Origin: Ceratodon purpureus
Taxonomy: Eukaryota; Streptophyta; Bryopsida; Pseudoditrichales; Ditrichaceae
Length of the DNA stretch: 64,000 nt
Assembly: GCA_014871385.1 (NCBI GenBank)
Contig: CM026426.1
Span: forward strand, 53,024,763-53,088,762
Direction: 5' to 3'
Of the stretch, positions 26,050-38,200 are shown piece by piece (position 1 is the stretch's first letter; every line of letters begins with the position of its first letter). Made by a program: the position numbers and the translations under genes. The notes beneath the pieces are model-generated. The model ran no database searches. It was not told where the DNA came from and saw nothing but the letters and a program-made list of their open reading frames with translations.

Positions 26050-29000
26050 ATGGTATCCCCCAATCGGAGACGCAAATGGAGATCAACTGCGGAAATAATA
26101 CATCGCCATGAACTTCAATTTGCTGCAAGTAGGGATGTCCCAATAACGAGATGGTCATGCCCGTGCACATATTGTCATGGAGGCCGACGTTTGCCTGTGC
26201 GTGCTATAACACGGCATCTCACCGCTTATGGCCGCGACCAATTTCTAAACCACTCCATGATTGGCGGGGATCCTCCAGGGGGGTACCGAGAGCGTGGGGC
26301 TTGGTACTACAGCGACGAGGAATGGACACAGGACAATGTCTGCAGCAATGACGAAGACTTTCAGCAGATTCCACCCAAAGACACAGATTCTGAACTACAT
26401 GGCCTCCACGACGTACAGCAACAGTTTGAGGACGCCATTAGAACCGCTGAAGAGTTAGAAGAGCTTACACGGGACTCTGGGAACATGGAGAGAGACGATG
26501 AACATCCCCAAGACTTACCTGACCCCACAGTTGAGGCTTTGGAGTTATTGTCTGCACAGGCCTCACGCCCACTTTATCTAGGCAGTTCTGTGAGCTTGAT
26601 TTCAGCAGTGGTCGTTTTGATGACATTGTGCACCACGCATGGAGTGAGTCGGAACTTCGAAACTGAGCTGCTTCACTATGTGACAGTGGAGCTGCTTCCA
26701 GAAGATAATGTGTTGCTTGCAAGCCAGTACCAAGCGAAGAGGATGCTGCAGGCACTTGGACTCGCATACAATGTAATACATGCCTGCCCGTCAGGATGTG
26801 TCTTATTTCGAGGAGAACACAGCGATCTGGAATCGTGTCCCAGTTGCGGAAAAGGAAGATACAGAGAAGGTACAAAGACAACTCCGATGAAGGTTATAAG
26901 ACACTTTCCCCTCATTCCGAGGTTGAGGCGCATGTTTGGATCTCCCGCAATTGCAAAGCTCCTGAAATGGCATTCAGAGCGTGGGGTGACCACGAACAGC
27001 GATGGCGAGATTGTAATGGAGACCGTAGTTGACAGCCCCGCTTGGAAACACGTTGGAGTCATAGATCCCACATTTCAAGCGGAAAACCGGAACGTACGCA
27101 TGGCACTGTCACTTGATGGAGTGAACCCTTTCTTGATTCGAAGTACCTCACATTCAACGTGGCCTGTTCTCTTGGTTATTTACAACCTGCCACCGTGGTT
27201 GGTGACAAAACAATTTTTCATCATGATGAGCATTTTAATATCCGGCAAGGAGTCTCCAACAGACAAGAATTTAGATATCTTCATTGCTCCTTTAGTGGAA
27301 TAATTACAGCAGCTATGGGAGGGAGTAGAAGCGATAGACGCTTCAGCTGAAGACGTGCAAAGAAGATTCACTCTTCGGGGTATACTTTTATGGACTATTT
27401 CAGATTATCCTGCTTATGGTTTGATTTTTGGACAGCAAACTAAAGGATACAAAGCTTGTACCGTATGCGGCCCAGACACTGTTTCTCGAAGCGCTAGAGG
27501 CCCTAAAGGTGACAAGATAGTGTACGTAGGTGCACGCCAGCGTCTTCTAGAGGACCATGCTTTTCGTGAAGACCTGCGGTTCAATGGGCTTCAAGAGAAG
27601 GAGGTTTCCAATTCGAGAATGTCCGGCGAAGATGTTTTACAGTTTGCAGTAGAAAGGGAGTCATACCTTGCCTTGGGAGGAAGGGCAGAGGGTCCAGAGG
27701 ATCCTGTGAGGACGCACGGGGTGAAAAGGCTTTCAATACTCTTTACTCTCCCGTATTGGAAGGTGAGTGCTCTGAGTTGCTCTGTTTCATGTCTTGCTTG
27801 TCTTTCTTTGTCACGAAGCATCCCAGTAAACATGGAAGATACACCATAAATCAAGTGAAAACAGTCATTTCCGTTTATAAAAACGCGCTCGTCTAGAAAT
27901 GCGTTGACGTCAAATTGTATTATTCAACGTCCCAATGAACATGACCGACTGACTGCTGAAAGTTTTTACACGCTTTAGATTGCTACGGTTCTCTTCCAAC
28001 TCGGATACATACAAATTATTTACAGCCTCATGAACATATTCAATGTGATGCAGGACTTGCTCATACGACACACACTGGACGTCATGCACTGCGAGAAAAA
28101 CCTATGTGAAAACATAGTGAAGACGTTGCTTGGAGAGACGGATTTTCCATGAGGACAGCAGGACTACAAAGACATGGGAGTCAGGCCTGACCTATGGCTG
28201 AGACGAACAAACGGTACAGACGGGCGACTCTTCATGCCGCATGCGCCCTATGTACTCTCTCCCCAAGCGAAGGCAGACATGCTTGCTGTGATAGCATCAA
28301 CAAGGGTGCCCACAAATTATTCTTCTGCAATTCATAAACGAGTTTCTGACGGGAGACTCAGGCTTCTGAAATCCCATGACTTTCACATCCTCATGCAACA
28401 GGTAATTTAAGTTCACGTTAACTTGTACCAACTTTGCGTTCAAAACTGTTTAATGTGGCAATGCTACCTCATGATGTGGATATTTCTTTTCGTCAGAATA
28501 TTCACTTCAATGATCCAAAATATCTATGTTAAAGGAAACTGTTAAAACTCGCGTTAAAACACGTCCTTTTTGACGCAACTCTGATGTGGTGCGCGTATAA
28601 TTTAACATGATGGCAATATGAGCTCAATCTTTATTTCTGGAAAATAATCCTTTACATCATGTCAATTTTCAGATACTACCCAATTCACTACGGAATGTTG
28701 AAATGAACGCAGCCGTTCGGCTATGTATCAAGAGGGTCAGCAGAGTATTCCGACGCCTGTGCAGTGGCTCAGTGGATATGTCTAAAGAAAAAGAGTACAT
28801 TGAAGACGCAAATGAGACGCTTTGCATAGTTGAGCGAGAGTTTCCTCTAGGATCCATGGTCATCATGACGCACCTATTTGTGCACCTCATGGAGGAGCTC
28901 TTTATATGCGGCCCAGTTCACACCCGCTGGATGTATCCAATGGAGCGATACATGAAGACCCTTAAGGATTATGTGCGTTTCAGAGGGAATCCAGAAGGTT

Positions 29001-30430
29001 GCATGGCAGAGGCGTATTATATGGAAGAAACCCTCGGATTTTGTTCAGAGTATATGGAACGCTACGGGGCTACATCTCGAAGAGTCTGGGATGCAAATGA
29101 AGAGCAGTCAATGTATGATGAGATGGTAGAGGACAAGGGAATAAGACGCCCTATGTCTCGGACTCTCCATGACTGGATTCACAACTTTGTGATCAGAAAC
29201 GCTGGCACACTTCAGTACTACAGAAGGTACAATCATATATACTCCACGATAATAGCATTTCCGGTATCTTACTTACAGTTTAACATGTCTAAACGTTGGT
29301 TAACTTGCCTGAACGTGATTTAACGTGCCTAAAACATGGGTTAACATGTATGCCACGTCTTTAGTAACGTGTACATTCTGGGCAGCGTTACAGTCCTTGT
29401 CTTTGGTGACTACTATGTCACTCCTGAAACAAGAAAATGCGTTAAAATGTCACGTTAAACTACGTCATTTTCCCCAATGCTTTCCTGTAGTGAATTGCAC
29501 AGACCATGTTCAATTCTTTTCATGTTTGCACGCACTACTAATGCATTTTGCACACTGCAGGGTGTATGAAGCAGAGCAGAATTCCAGGAGCAAAGAACGC
29601 CGCTTGATAAATCGCGCAAGACGTGGACGAAGAAGACGGAACTCCTCAGACATTCCTTCACAGTTGAGGCCTTTGGCCCCATTTCCGGATTGGTTAAAAC
29701 AAACCGTTGAAGCCGATCGGAGAACACGCTCTCGGACCATCGATCAAACCACTTATGATTTTTCGAGACCCCCCTCGCTGATTGCAACTGCTTATCGATC
29801 AATGAAGGCTTACGGCATGCACCTCCGCTGTCACTCAGTTGAAGCTTCCAGGACTTCCATGGACAGTGGAGTTCATGCAATATTCACCGACGATGCAGGA
29901 GAAGAGACGGAGGAGTATGTAGGTTGGGTTGAAGAAATACTGGAATTAGAGTACAGGAGCACGTGTGTCGTTGTTCTTCTCTGTTCCTGGGTGAAAGGAA
30001 AAATGGGAGGCGCTTCGCCAACAATGAAGCGGGATCAACATGGATTTCTGTCCATGAATTTTCGGCAAACTGCCTTCTTCCTTTGGGTCCCCACTCTTTT
30101 GCGTTCCCCATTCACACACATCAAGTGTTTTTTATGGCGGACGAGGGGCCATGGAAAGTGGTGTGCGAGGCAAACGTTCGAGGCAGCCGCAGAGGTCGTG
30201 CCTTTGCTGCAGAGTACGACGATGCGGAGGCACAATTACCCGACTCAAATTCACTACATGCCAGTAACACAGAGCTGTGCACAGGAGAGCCTTCACATTT
30301 AGACGTCTCAGCTTACGAGTCCTTTGTAGAAGAGCAGGAAGGCGAGCCAGTGGCAGCGGAGGGAAGTGATGAGGATGACAACTGGATCCTGGGTGATTCA
30401 TCTGATAGTGAGTTTACATCAGAGGATTAG
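26050..30430 (+). pseudogene. Tnp2-type CACTA transposase, spliced, with two stops and a frameshift
   Basis: Four exons fit: 26050-27762, 28054-28401, 28673-29226 and 29561-30430, with good GT-AG sites and matching phases (0, 0, 2). The protein follows the plant Tnp2 order. An N-terminal transposase-associated zinc motif CPCTYC (residues 37-42) comes first. Then come CPSGC...CPSCG (from residue 246) and the Transposase_21 core with PHFPLIPRLRRMF-like and LWTISDYPAYGLIFGQQTKG segments. HTLDVMHCEKNLCENIVKTL follows, then the DUF4218-like region of exon 3 (ILPNSLRNVEMNAAVRLC) and a DUF4216-like tail in exon 4 (VEEILELEYRS). Lesions: in-frame TAA at 27301-27303 (between APLVE and LQQLWEG), in-frame TGA at 28150-28152 (a CGA-to-TGA change would fit), and loss of one T in the run at 30059-30062, after which the reading continues in the next frame to the stop at 30428. 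The rest is well preserved, so inactivation looks recent. Confidence 0.88.
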
Positions 30431-30434
30431 GCTT

Positions 30435-31435
30435 CCTACAATGTCGTTATGAATTCCATACTGTGTTACATTTTCATAAATGTCTGGAAGTGTTTTGTAA
30501 CAACTATTAACGCGGTATCTGTTTCAACTAACATGCGCGGTACATCAGATATGTAGTGTCGCGTTTTTTGTAACACATCTTAACACACTTCCCGTTCCAA
30601 GAAACACATGCGTCAATGCCTCCTAGTCTCCCAAATTAAATATTGCTGGTCAAATACTGCATTCCACGTCAGCCAACCCATCCACGCACACGTTCCACGT
30701 CACGGCACGCATTCCACGTCAAATAGGTTCGTCATGTTTTTTGTAACACATCTGAACGCACTATCACGTTACAAGAAACGCGCACGTCAATGTTGACAGC
30801 CCCCCCGGGCTCTCAAACATTACTTGACCGGTCAAACCCTAAACCTTCCACGTCAGCCTATCACCCTACAACGCATTCCACGTCAGACTTCTCGGTACGT
30901 TTTTTTTAAAACACACTTGAACGTGGCGCATGTTACCTATGACGCCTCAATGTTATAAGAAACGCGCTGCTCTGGATACTACTATGGTCAACCATAGTCA
31001 AAACTACCTTCTACGTCAGCCATTGACTCTTCAAGCATTCTACGTCAGCGCACTCATTCCACGTCAGTCAATGTGTTACGTTTTTTTTAACACATTTTAA
31101 CGTAGCACCTGTTAAGATTGATGTCCTCCCTGTCATAAGAAACGTGCTGACGTGGAAACTTACTATATTTAGTCATATCTGAAGTTCCTTGAGGTAAAAA
31201 AGTAGGTGAAAAAATTACTGTCCAACAGGAACGTGTCCGTTTAATTTAACGTGATGCCGTTATTTGGAACGTATAAATTTTATTCGCGTTTCACCCATAT
31301 CCTCTTTGACGCACTCACGTTATTGGTGACTTTTTCACGTTAAAACGCTTGACGCGCGCCACGTTTAGTTGGATATTTTTTCCACACTAATTCAGGATAG
31401 TGTGGATTTACGTCAAGTTTGACGCATCTCTGCCT
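30435..31435. repeat. Right subterminal repeat block of the CACTA element
   Basis: After the transposase stop the DNA repeats short words: CATTCCACGTCAG-like (about 30660, 30708, 30845, 30878, 31050-31070), TTTTTTGTAACACATCTTAAC-like (30565, 30740, 31080) and AAGAAACGC-like (30600, 30775, 30957, 31137). The left end shares CATTCCACGT at about 18383 and 18423. Composition and spacing fit CACTA subterminal binding sites. No coding potential is seen. Confidence 0.75.
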
Positions 31436-31440
31436 TGGTG

Positions 31441-31690
31441 TCTATTACCCATGTGAAAAAAACCCGAATTTCATGACTTATAGAAACCATCACATGTCCA
31501 TTATTTGATTTTGAAATAAGGAAGACTTCACTTAACTTTAGAATTGATGAAAACCGTTTGTGTTTATCGGAACCATCAAGGAAAGAACCACCAGAACAAA
31601 ACATCAATTAAATTTGCCGCTATGTCAAATTTTCGTACGTGTGTCTTTTTTTTATTTTTTTATTTTTTATTTTATTTTTTTTTTATTTTA
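31441..31690 (+). repeat. Diverged partial satellite monomer right of the CACTA element
   Basis: From TCTATTACCCATGTG the sequence follows offsets ~90-340 of the satellite unit, with more changes than the left array (for example CATCACATGTCC, ATCGGAACC, CAGAACAAAAC). It ends in an expanded T/A tract and then unique DNA. It shares the CCCGAATTTC variant of the B subtype. It overlaps by ~160 bp the part of the unit already present left of the transposon. Confidence 0.9.
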
Positions 31691-34430
31691 ATTGTATCAT
31701 GAAATTGTATTCTGTTCTTTCATTTACCAAAGTATTTTATACATTATGCACTACAAGTTATATGAATCGGAATTAAATTTAGAAACAAAAAATTGTGTCA
31801 CTGTTTGGTTTGGTGATAATTATACTCTATGCAGGAGTGGTTAATTGTTTTCATTTATTTTATAATTGATCTTAGTCTAAGTATTTTGATTAAAATTTGA
31901 AATATGTCTAGAATTATGGTCTTGGAAAGAAATGATTCTAAAGACAAAGGTTACAATGAATGTACACAACCTCAAATTATCTGAGATTAATATTAAAGAA
32001 TTATTCGATATTTTTATCCTCTAAAACATAATAATGAGAAGGGTTACCTTGAAGAACCTTCAATTGCAATAGACCAAATTTTATAATGGCTTCCTTAATA
32101 TAAAACCAAAAAATAAATAAACACTTAGTCATCTTTTAATAAAGACCAACATGAATGATGTATTTAATTGTCAAGGACTTTTTGTTATTAGCTACTAGAC
32201 AAAGACCAAGAAAACCAAAGTATTGCTTCTGTATAAGTGGTAAACAATATAGAACACAATATACACAACAACATATAAGAGATGGAGGAAATGGATGATC
32301 AAATAAACAAGTACAGTGTCAAGATTTTCTTATTATGGATGAATAAAGATTTGTTGGTTGGAATGATGGTGTCTAATAAAAATGGACTAGATTCAAAGCC
32401 AATAATCTCATTTCAAAGATTCATATGATGCTTAGTAGCATGGTTTTGTCTTTGGCAAGATTTTAAGTTTTAAAGATTTCTTGTAGGTTATAGGAAGAGC
32501 ATAAAAATTATTTGCAATATCCGAGGTGTTTTAAACAGTTAGTGAACAAAATGAAACTTTTCATACCGTCTTTTAACAAAGATAACAAAAACAGTTAAAG
32601 ATGTAGAATCTGCTTAGGTAGATATGCAAGCCTAATTGAATGCTTGTTAAACATATCATTTAGTGCGGAATCAAAGGTGGCATATGCAAAACCATTCACA
32701 TGCATTCATATTTTTGATGGAAGCAAAGTTCTTCAAATGAAGTGATGGAGAGAAGTAAGTGTTTGGAGTGGTAGACTAAGTGATTAGAGAAGAGAATTGG
32801 TAATAGGTAATATCAAATATAGTGTGGAGTTTATCCAAAACCAAAGTTATAAGTTTAAGGTGAGCAAAACATAGTGGATTGTTCTTTCAAATGTCATCTA
32901 TGTATCCTTGTTATAAGACACTACTTCAATTTTGAAGAACAACATAGATAATCGTAAGGTATGAAGTATGTAAAGAACAAAGCAATATTCCTTTTAAAAC
33001 TAATGGTCAAATTTGGTCAAAAATATTGTGGTAAGGTACTTTTCAATGTTCTTTTCAAAAACAAAGATGCATATTTTCTATATCCTAATTGATGTTAGTT
33101 TCATGCTTTTATTTTGTAGTGGAAATATATACATATCAAAGGAATGGATGAGAGATAGATCATAGATCTCTAGACTGATTCAAATAAAGTAAAATGTTGA
33201 ATATAAAAAATGAGGGTGTTCATGTTGACCATTAAATAAAAATAAGATAAAAAACTTGTTTGAGTAGAAGTTGATTGTGACATAATACTAGTTTGTTTTG
33301 AGACAACCATTTACTATTGATGACATTCTATGGTAGCATTTAAATGCGATAACTAGAATATAGATTTTAATGAGATTGTATTTGTTGTCATAATGACAAG
33401 CAATGTGCCTTAAGATAGACCAATGGTGAATTAAAAGGGAGTGTTGATTATGTATAGGAGGAAACTTAATCAAAGTAGAAGAAGGAGTGGCAATTATAGT
33501 GTTGGTGTTTTGTGGCGGGAGATGCAATTGTAGTATATAAATTGTGATGAAGAGCGCATGGAAATGATGATGTAGGTAAGAATTAAGACATTGAAAATTC
33601 CACATAAAATGAGAGTCAAGTTGAACTATCACAAGAAGAAAAGTTTTTAAAATGTTAGAAATTTAATTATGAATAAATAGTTGTTATGCTGTGGAGTAAA
33701 TTCAACAAAGTTTGATGTGAGATGATAATATTTTTTGAAACTTTTGAAAAGGTAAGAGAGTGACATTTAAATTTATGCATCCAAAATGTTTAAAGTGATG
33801 TACCTTGTAAGTGAAAGTTGTTGAAAGTGATGCCTACAACTAATTTTTCCATATAACTTTTATTATTTAGTACATTGTATAAATGTTTGTCAACATAAAT
33901 GAGAAAGGCGTTACTTAAAGTTAGATGCTTTCAAGTTCAAATGATCCATAGGGGACTTGATTTAAAATTTGGAATTTAAAAAATATTTATTTTAAGTTTA
34001 ATGATCTTTTGATTGTGTTTGCAAATTGCTGGACTAGGAAGAAATACAACATAATATCAAAATAGAACAATTAAACAATAAAAAGATAAAAGAGAAGTTC
34101 TAACATTTTAATAAGAAGTTAAAGGCGTGTTGTTTCACCTCAAATTGTACATTATTGGACAGAATAAGAGATGAGTTGAGACAAGTTTTCACCAAAGAAC
34201 ATGGTTGTAGGGTCTGAGTAAAGGTTATCAAAAAGTTGAAAGAAAATATAAGGATTATCTAAATCTTTTATAATGAGTAGTAGTCTAATATGATCAACTG
34301 AGCCAGACATTTTATAAAGTTGATAATCCAAAAGTCAATTTGTACAATTGTTGTATAAGTTGGTATCTATTGTATAGCTTGAACCTTTGAATCCAAATCT
34401 TTAAGAACTTTTTTGTCTGTAAAGACTTTA
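31691..34430. other. AT-rich DNA without recognised genes
   Basis: Both strands show only short, stop-filled frames. The longest frame, 33288-33632 on the minus strand, is low-complexity and resembles nothing I know. I see no inverted repeats or RNA genes here. Confidence 0.6.
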
Positions 34431-35160
34431 GTCTGCAATCCTTAAATAAAATGCCTATATGTTCTAAAAAGTTGCATCATTGCATAAAGGTATTTCTCAT
34501 GAGTTGGTCTTCTCAATTGACTACCTTTATTGTTTTTGATCTTTTATCCAATCAAATGTTTTTCTTTCACTTGAATCCCACAACCTCAAAATCACTAGAA
34601 TCCAAATGACTTCAATTGGTTTGTCTAATATCAAATATCTAGACACTTGAAAATAATTCTTTTAGACTTTGTATTGCATTTTTGCAAGCCTCATTGCACT
34701 TCATGTCTTCACCTTTGATGCCCAAAATGTTAAACAAAAGAATTTGCTACCTTAAGAAAGTTCTTGACAAACTTCCAAAAGTAATTAGACAAATTAAAAT
34801 TGGAACTCACATCCTTTTTTGTCTTCTATTAGCCATTTTTGGATGGCCTTTATCTTCTTGGAATCCACCTTGATCCCTTCATCATCTAACACATGGCTCT
34901 TAAACTTCAAAATCTTAAAAACAAACTCAAAATTGTCCTTGTTGGCCATAACTTGTTATTCATTAGCTTCCTCATCATCACGTACACATGCTTAGCATGT
35001 TCTTCCACAACCTCTAAGTAGATAAGAATGATGACAATATTGCATCTCTTCATCAAAAAAATTGTTCACAATAGTGGTGGAGGTAGTTGATGCATTATAA
35101 AGACCAAATGGCATGACCATGCACTCCTATGAGCCATATGAAATCATCATTCCCAAACTA
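34430..35160 (-). pseudogene. Ty3/gypsy-type reverse transcriptase / RNase H remnant
   Basis: Read on the minus strand with frameshifts, the sequence gives MVMPFGLYNAST (the MPFGL-NA motif of gypsy reverse transcriptase). Next come EEHAKHVYVMMRKL-like, SHVLDDEGIKVDSKKIKAIQKW (the GI-VD--K--AI--W segment), an ACKNAIQSLKELF-like stretch and DSSDF (start of RNase H). The order matches Ty3/gypsy pol. Many stops and frame changes make it an old fragment. No LTRs could be tied to it. Its upstream end runs into the GC-rich block at ~35165. Confidence 0.7.
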
Positions 35161-36850
35161 GGGACCTCAGTGAAAGTGTAGGGGAAGTCCCTCATGCTCT
35201 GCTCACCATCAACAAAATCACCCAACCGATCCCAGGGAAAAATTGCCCTAAAGGTTTGTCTACATCTACCACAACCTTGATTCGTCCTACCTTTCCAAAC
35301 GATATTTGTCCTGTCGAATGGCGTTGGAGGTGGTACCTGCAACCTGGCACGCAGTTTGTCCAAGGTGATGCCTTGAACCTTGCCTCCTCCGCTTGGCAGG
35401 TCTACCTTCCTGTCCCTCGAAGGCTCTCCATTCTCCTCATCTCCACCAACGACTTCTAGACATGGTCAATATTCAGTCCCTTCAAAGTCTCCAATAAAGG
35501 GATTGTGCTCTGTAGCAAGGTCCACGACGTCCACCTTAATGGCGACTCCTAAGACAGGGCTCACCTACGGTGACGTGGCCCCCAAGACGATACTTGCTTG
35601 CATAGGAGCACGGAGCTGGAGCAACTCGGCGGAGTGCGGTATTGATAGCGGAGAGACACGAAAATGGGTGCGGTAGGGATTCGGGATCACAAGGGGGAAG
35701 GGAGGGAGGGCTCTATTGGCGGTGGGGTGGGTGACTCACCAATGACGGAAGGGGCGACGGAGTAAAGGCCCAAGGACGGAGCAAGCCTAGTTGCGTCGGG
35801 GACGGAGCCCAAAAGTTCCTCGCGGGGGTCTCGGGACAGGGCAGACTTGGGCTACCCGCCTAGGAGCGCAGCCCGCGCAAGACCTCTATAGGAGGCTCGT
35901 AGGACTACAACACAGAGATCCGTTCAAGACCTTGCAATGTTGGAATTTCATCTTCAAGGCATGGCGTGGGCTAGACCGCTCTGTGGTTGTTGTGGCCCCA
36001 ATCAATGCCGATGAGGTCGTGGATTCTCATCTACACATTGGTTTTCATTTTAGCTTCAAACCAAAACGAGTCGCTGCCCTCCATTGTAGCAGTCTCCGCT
36101 CCTTCCACAACCTCTAGAACATGAATAGTTTTGTTTCTATACTTGGTCAGATCTCCAAGCTTGTTAAGAGTTTCAAGCCTAGTTACAGCGCCTACTAGAG
36201 AATATACTACAACCCATCCCCTGTTGGTGGATACATCTTTTGATGAATGGTCGTGGCCAATCCAAACTGGCGCAGTTGGTATACTGAGCTCCATGACATG
36301 GTCAACCAGATCTCTCGCTTCTAAATTCCACAGATCAATTCCTAGCCGGCTGAAATTCACGTGGGCATTCTTCCACCTGCTTTGGATTGCTTCAACAATT
36401 TTGATACCTCGGACCGCTCCATATGCTAAAGTTAGTCCACGTTAGAGTCTTCCGTCGAGTTCGTTTTATCACCGTCATCTGGGATTCGGAACATCGTAGA
36501 CTCCCGTTCTCTATCTTTGCAGGACATGTCTATGCGCTTCCATTTGTCCTCGGCCAATGGCAATGGAGTAACCGCTCGCCGCTACGCTCCCTCCATCTTG
36601 TCGAGGGTTGGAATGATCAGTTGCGGTCAAGGAGGCAAGACTGTTTCTTCCAACCTTCAAACCAAACTGGAAGGAGATGTGCGCCAAGAGGCGCCTCCAA
36701 AAGGATGCGGCTTTCATGTGGTCCATCTACCATCGGGCAGTGGCTGTGACTTCGTTGCTCAATCAAACCTTTGTTGGTATCATTCATGGATGCCTTTGTT
36801 ACGTCACGCATGGCGGGAGAATGTGTTTTTCAAGATCACATAAAGGAACT
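35160..36850. other. GC-rich block with broken open frames, unidentified
   Basis: Base composition rises sharply from ~35165 to ~36845. The longest frames are on the minus strand: 36031-36360, extendable upstream in frame to ~36440 (TLAYGAVRGIKIVEAIQSRW then NFSRLGIDLWNLEARDL), 35127-35363 (FRAIFPWDRLGDFVDGEQ) and 36617-36811. They lie in different frames with stops between, so any gene is degraded. The plus-strand frames look like shadows. An ORF1-like part of a retroelement is possible because a gypsy fragment adjoins it, but I see no diagnostic motif. Confidence 0.4.
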
Positions 36851-38200
36851 TAACAGTTGATAAATAAATCTAGTTCAATGCGTGTCGGAGGTTCGCTGGG
36901 ATGGCCCACGCGGTTAAATTGGTACCACAATAGACAAGGTAGTTGACGATTTGTCAGAGTCGATTAAAAGTAACTTTAGAATTTTGTTTTCAGTTTTTGC
37001 TTTGCCTAGAGTTGGATTTTTACTCTAGCATAACTCTGCTTGGGACATTGTTGCTTGCCATAGGATATCCCCGATGTTTTTTGCATTGATTTTGAGGGCA
37101 TAAACATGATAGCCACCGTGGCAAGATAGTTGTTTAAGTGAATTGTTAGACTTTTATTGTAGCGTGGAGATATGGACGTCCGGAATTCTCTTTGACATGG
37201 AAGATCGTCATATTCATTAACCTTATTTTTGAAACCTTTTGGTCAATGGTGATTTTGTTACTTCTTTCACAAACCACAAGTGAGTTCACAATCCGCGCAG
37301 TACCCTCCCCCGTCTGTGCCAGTAGAATCTCTACAATTCCTTTTTGTGCATCTACGTTGAGCATTTGCATCTCACTGTAACTAACATTTTGTGCCCTTGC
37401 TTTCTGGATCTAAAAGCATAGAACGCCATCATTGACAATATAAACAACAAATCCCAAAAGAATAGAAAATACCAAAGCTAAAAAATACGATTGACAATAA
37501 TTGGGTGGCACTAAGGGGGAAGGCAACGTTGCTCTGTCCCACCATAGCCAGAGATCTTAGTGTAGAACCCCTAGAAGCATGATTATACAAGTGCTAGAGC
37601 TTCCTAGAATGCTGCAATTGTGAGGCAGCATAAGGCTGCATGCTTGGCTCTGCTACATGATCTAAACTACGCACACTTACCCCATAAGTCCCACTCCCCC
37701 CAACTGCTTAGGATGCTCTTGCGATAATCCTCAACATGACAATATAAAATCTATTCATTTGGGCATGTGGAACTACCGGCTCGAAACATATTTCCTCAGT
37801 TTTCCTTTCATGTTAGGTTACCATACCTTAGGGTCAGATTTGGCAGAAAATAATTCAAAATAATAATGCCGTTTTTTTTTATAAAAATTACGCTGTCAAT
37901 TTGCCGGAAAACCATGAAATACATTTAAAAGAATGCCAAAATATCTTGAAATCCATCTCATGAACTGAAAGTCAAATATATTATAAATGTTTGGAGTTAT
38001 CTGACAAAGACTAGACACTACCAAAATACACTCACGAGCGCCTTGCATTCTTGAAAATAGGCATCCATCATGGAGCACAAGCTAGCAGTGACAAAATTAA
38101 CCCCCATGTAAAGCAAATGCAAGGTCAAACTCATCGTTATTAGCACGAGGCAAGCCTAGCACTAACCACAGAAAGTGGATCTCGTAGCAGACCACACAAA
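36851..38200. other. Intergenic DNA, nothing recognised
   Basis: Only short frames are present, for example 37146-37370 on the minus strand (74 codons, MQMLNVDAQKGIVEILLAQT), with no motif I know. A short CCAC-rich patch near 37500-37700 has no clear identity. Confidence 0.5.

Larger units (their letters stand above)
18323..31440. mobile_element. CACTA (En/Spm)-like DNA transposon, 13 kb, inside satellite DNA
   Basis: Satellite sequence stops at about 18322 and resumes at 31441. The DNA between has higher GC, a Tnp2-type transposase gene on the plus strand, a TNPA/Ptta-type gene on the minus strand, and many short subterminal repeats at both ends. That is the known CACTA layout. The outermost bases read CACCTAGGG on the left (18319) and CCTTGGTG on the right (to 31440), so CACC...GGTG could be degenerate CACTA termini. 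However, the CACC on the left is also present in ordinary satellite units, so the left edge could lie anywhere in 18319-18323. No matching 3-bp target duplication is visible (AAA before 18319, TCT after 31440). The two genes point away from each other, from a shared region at 24981-26049. The Tnp2 gene is broken, so the copy cannot move itself unless a complete relative supplies transposase. Confidence 0.88.

Noticed and set aside
26465..27071. Minus-strand ORFs overlapping the Tnp2 gene (138 and 131 codons)
   Set aside because: Antisense to a clearly conserved transposase exon, with no motif of their own.
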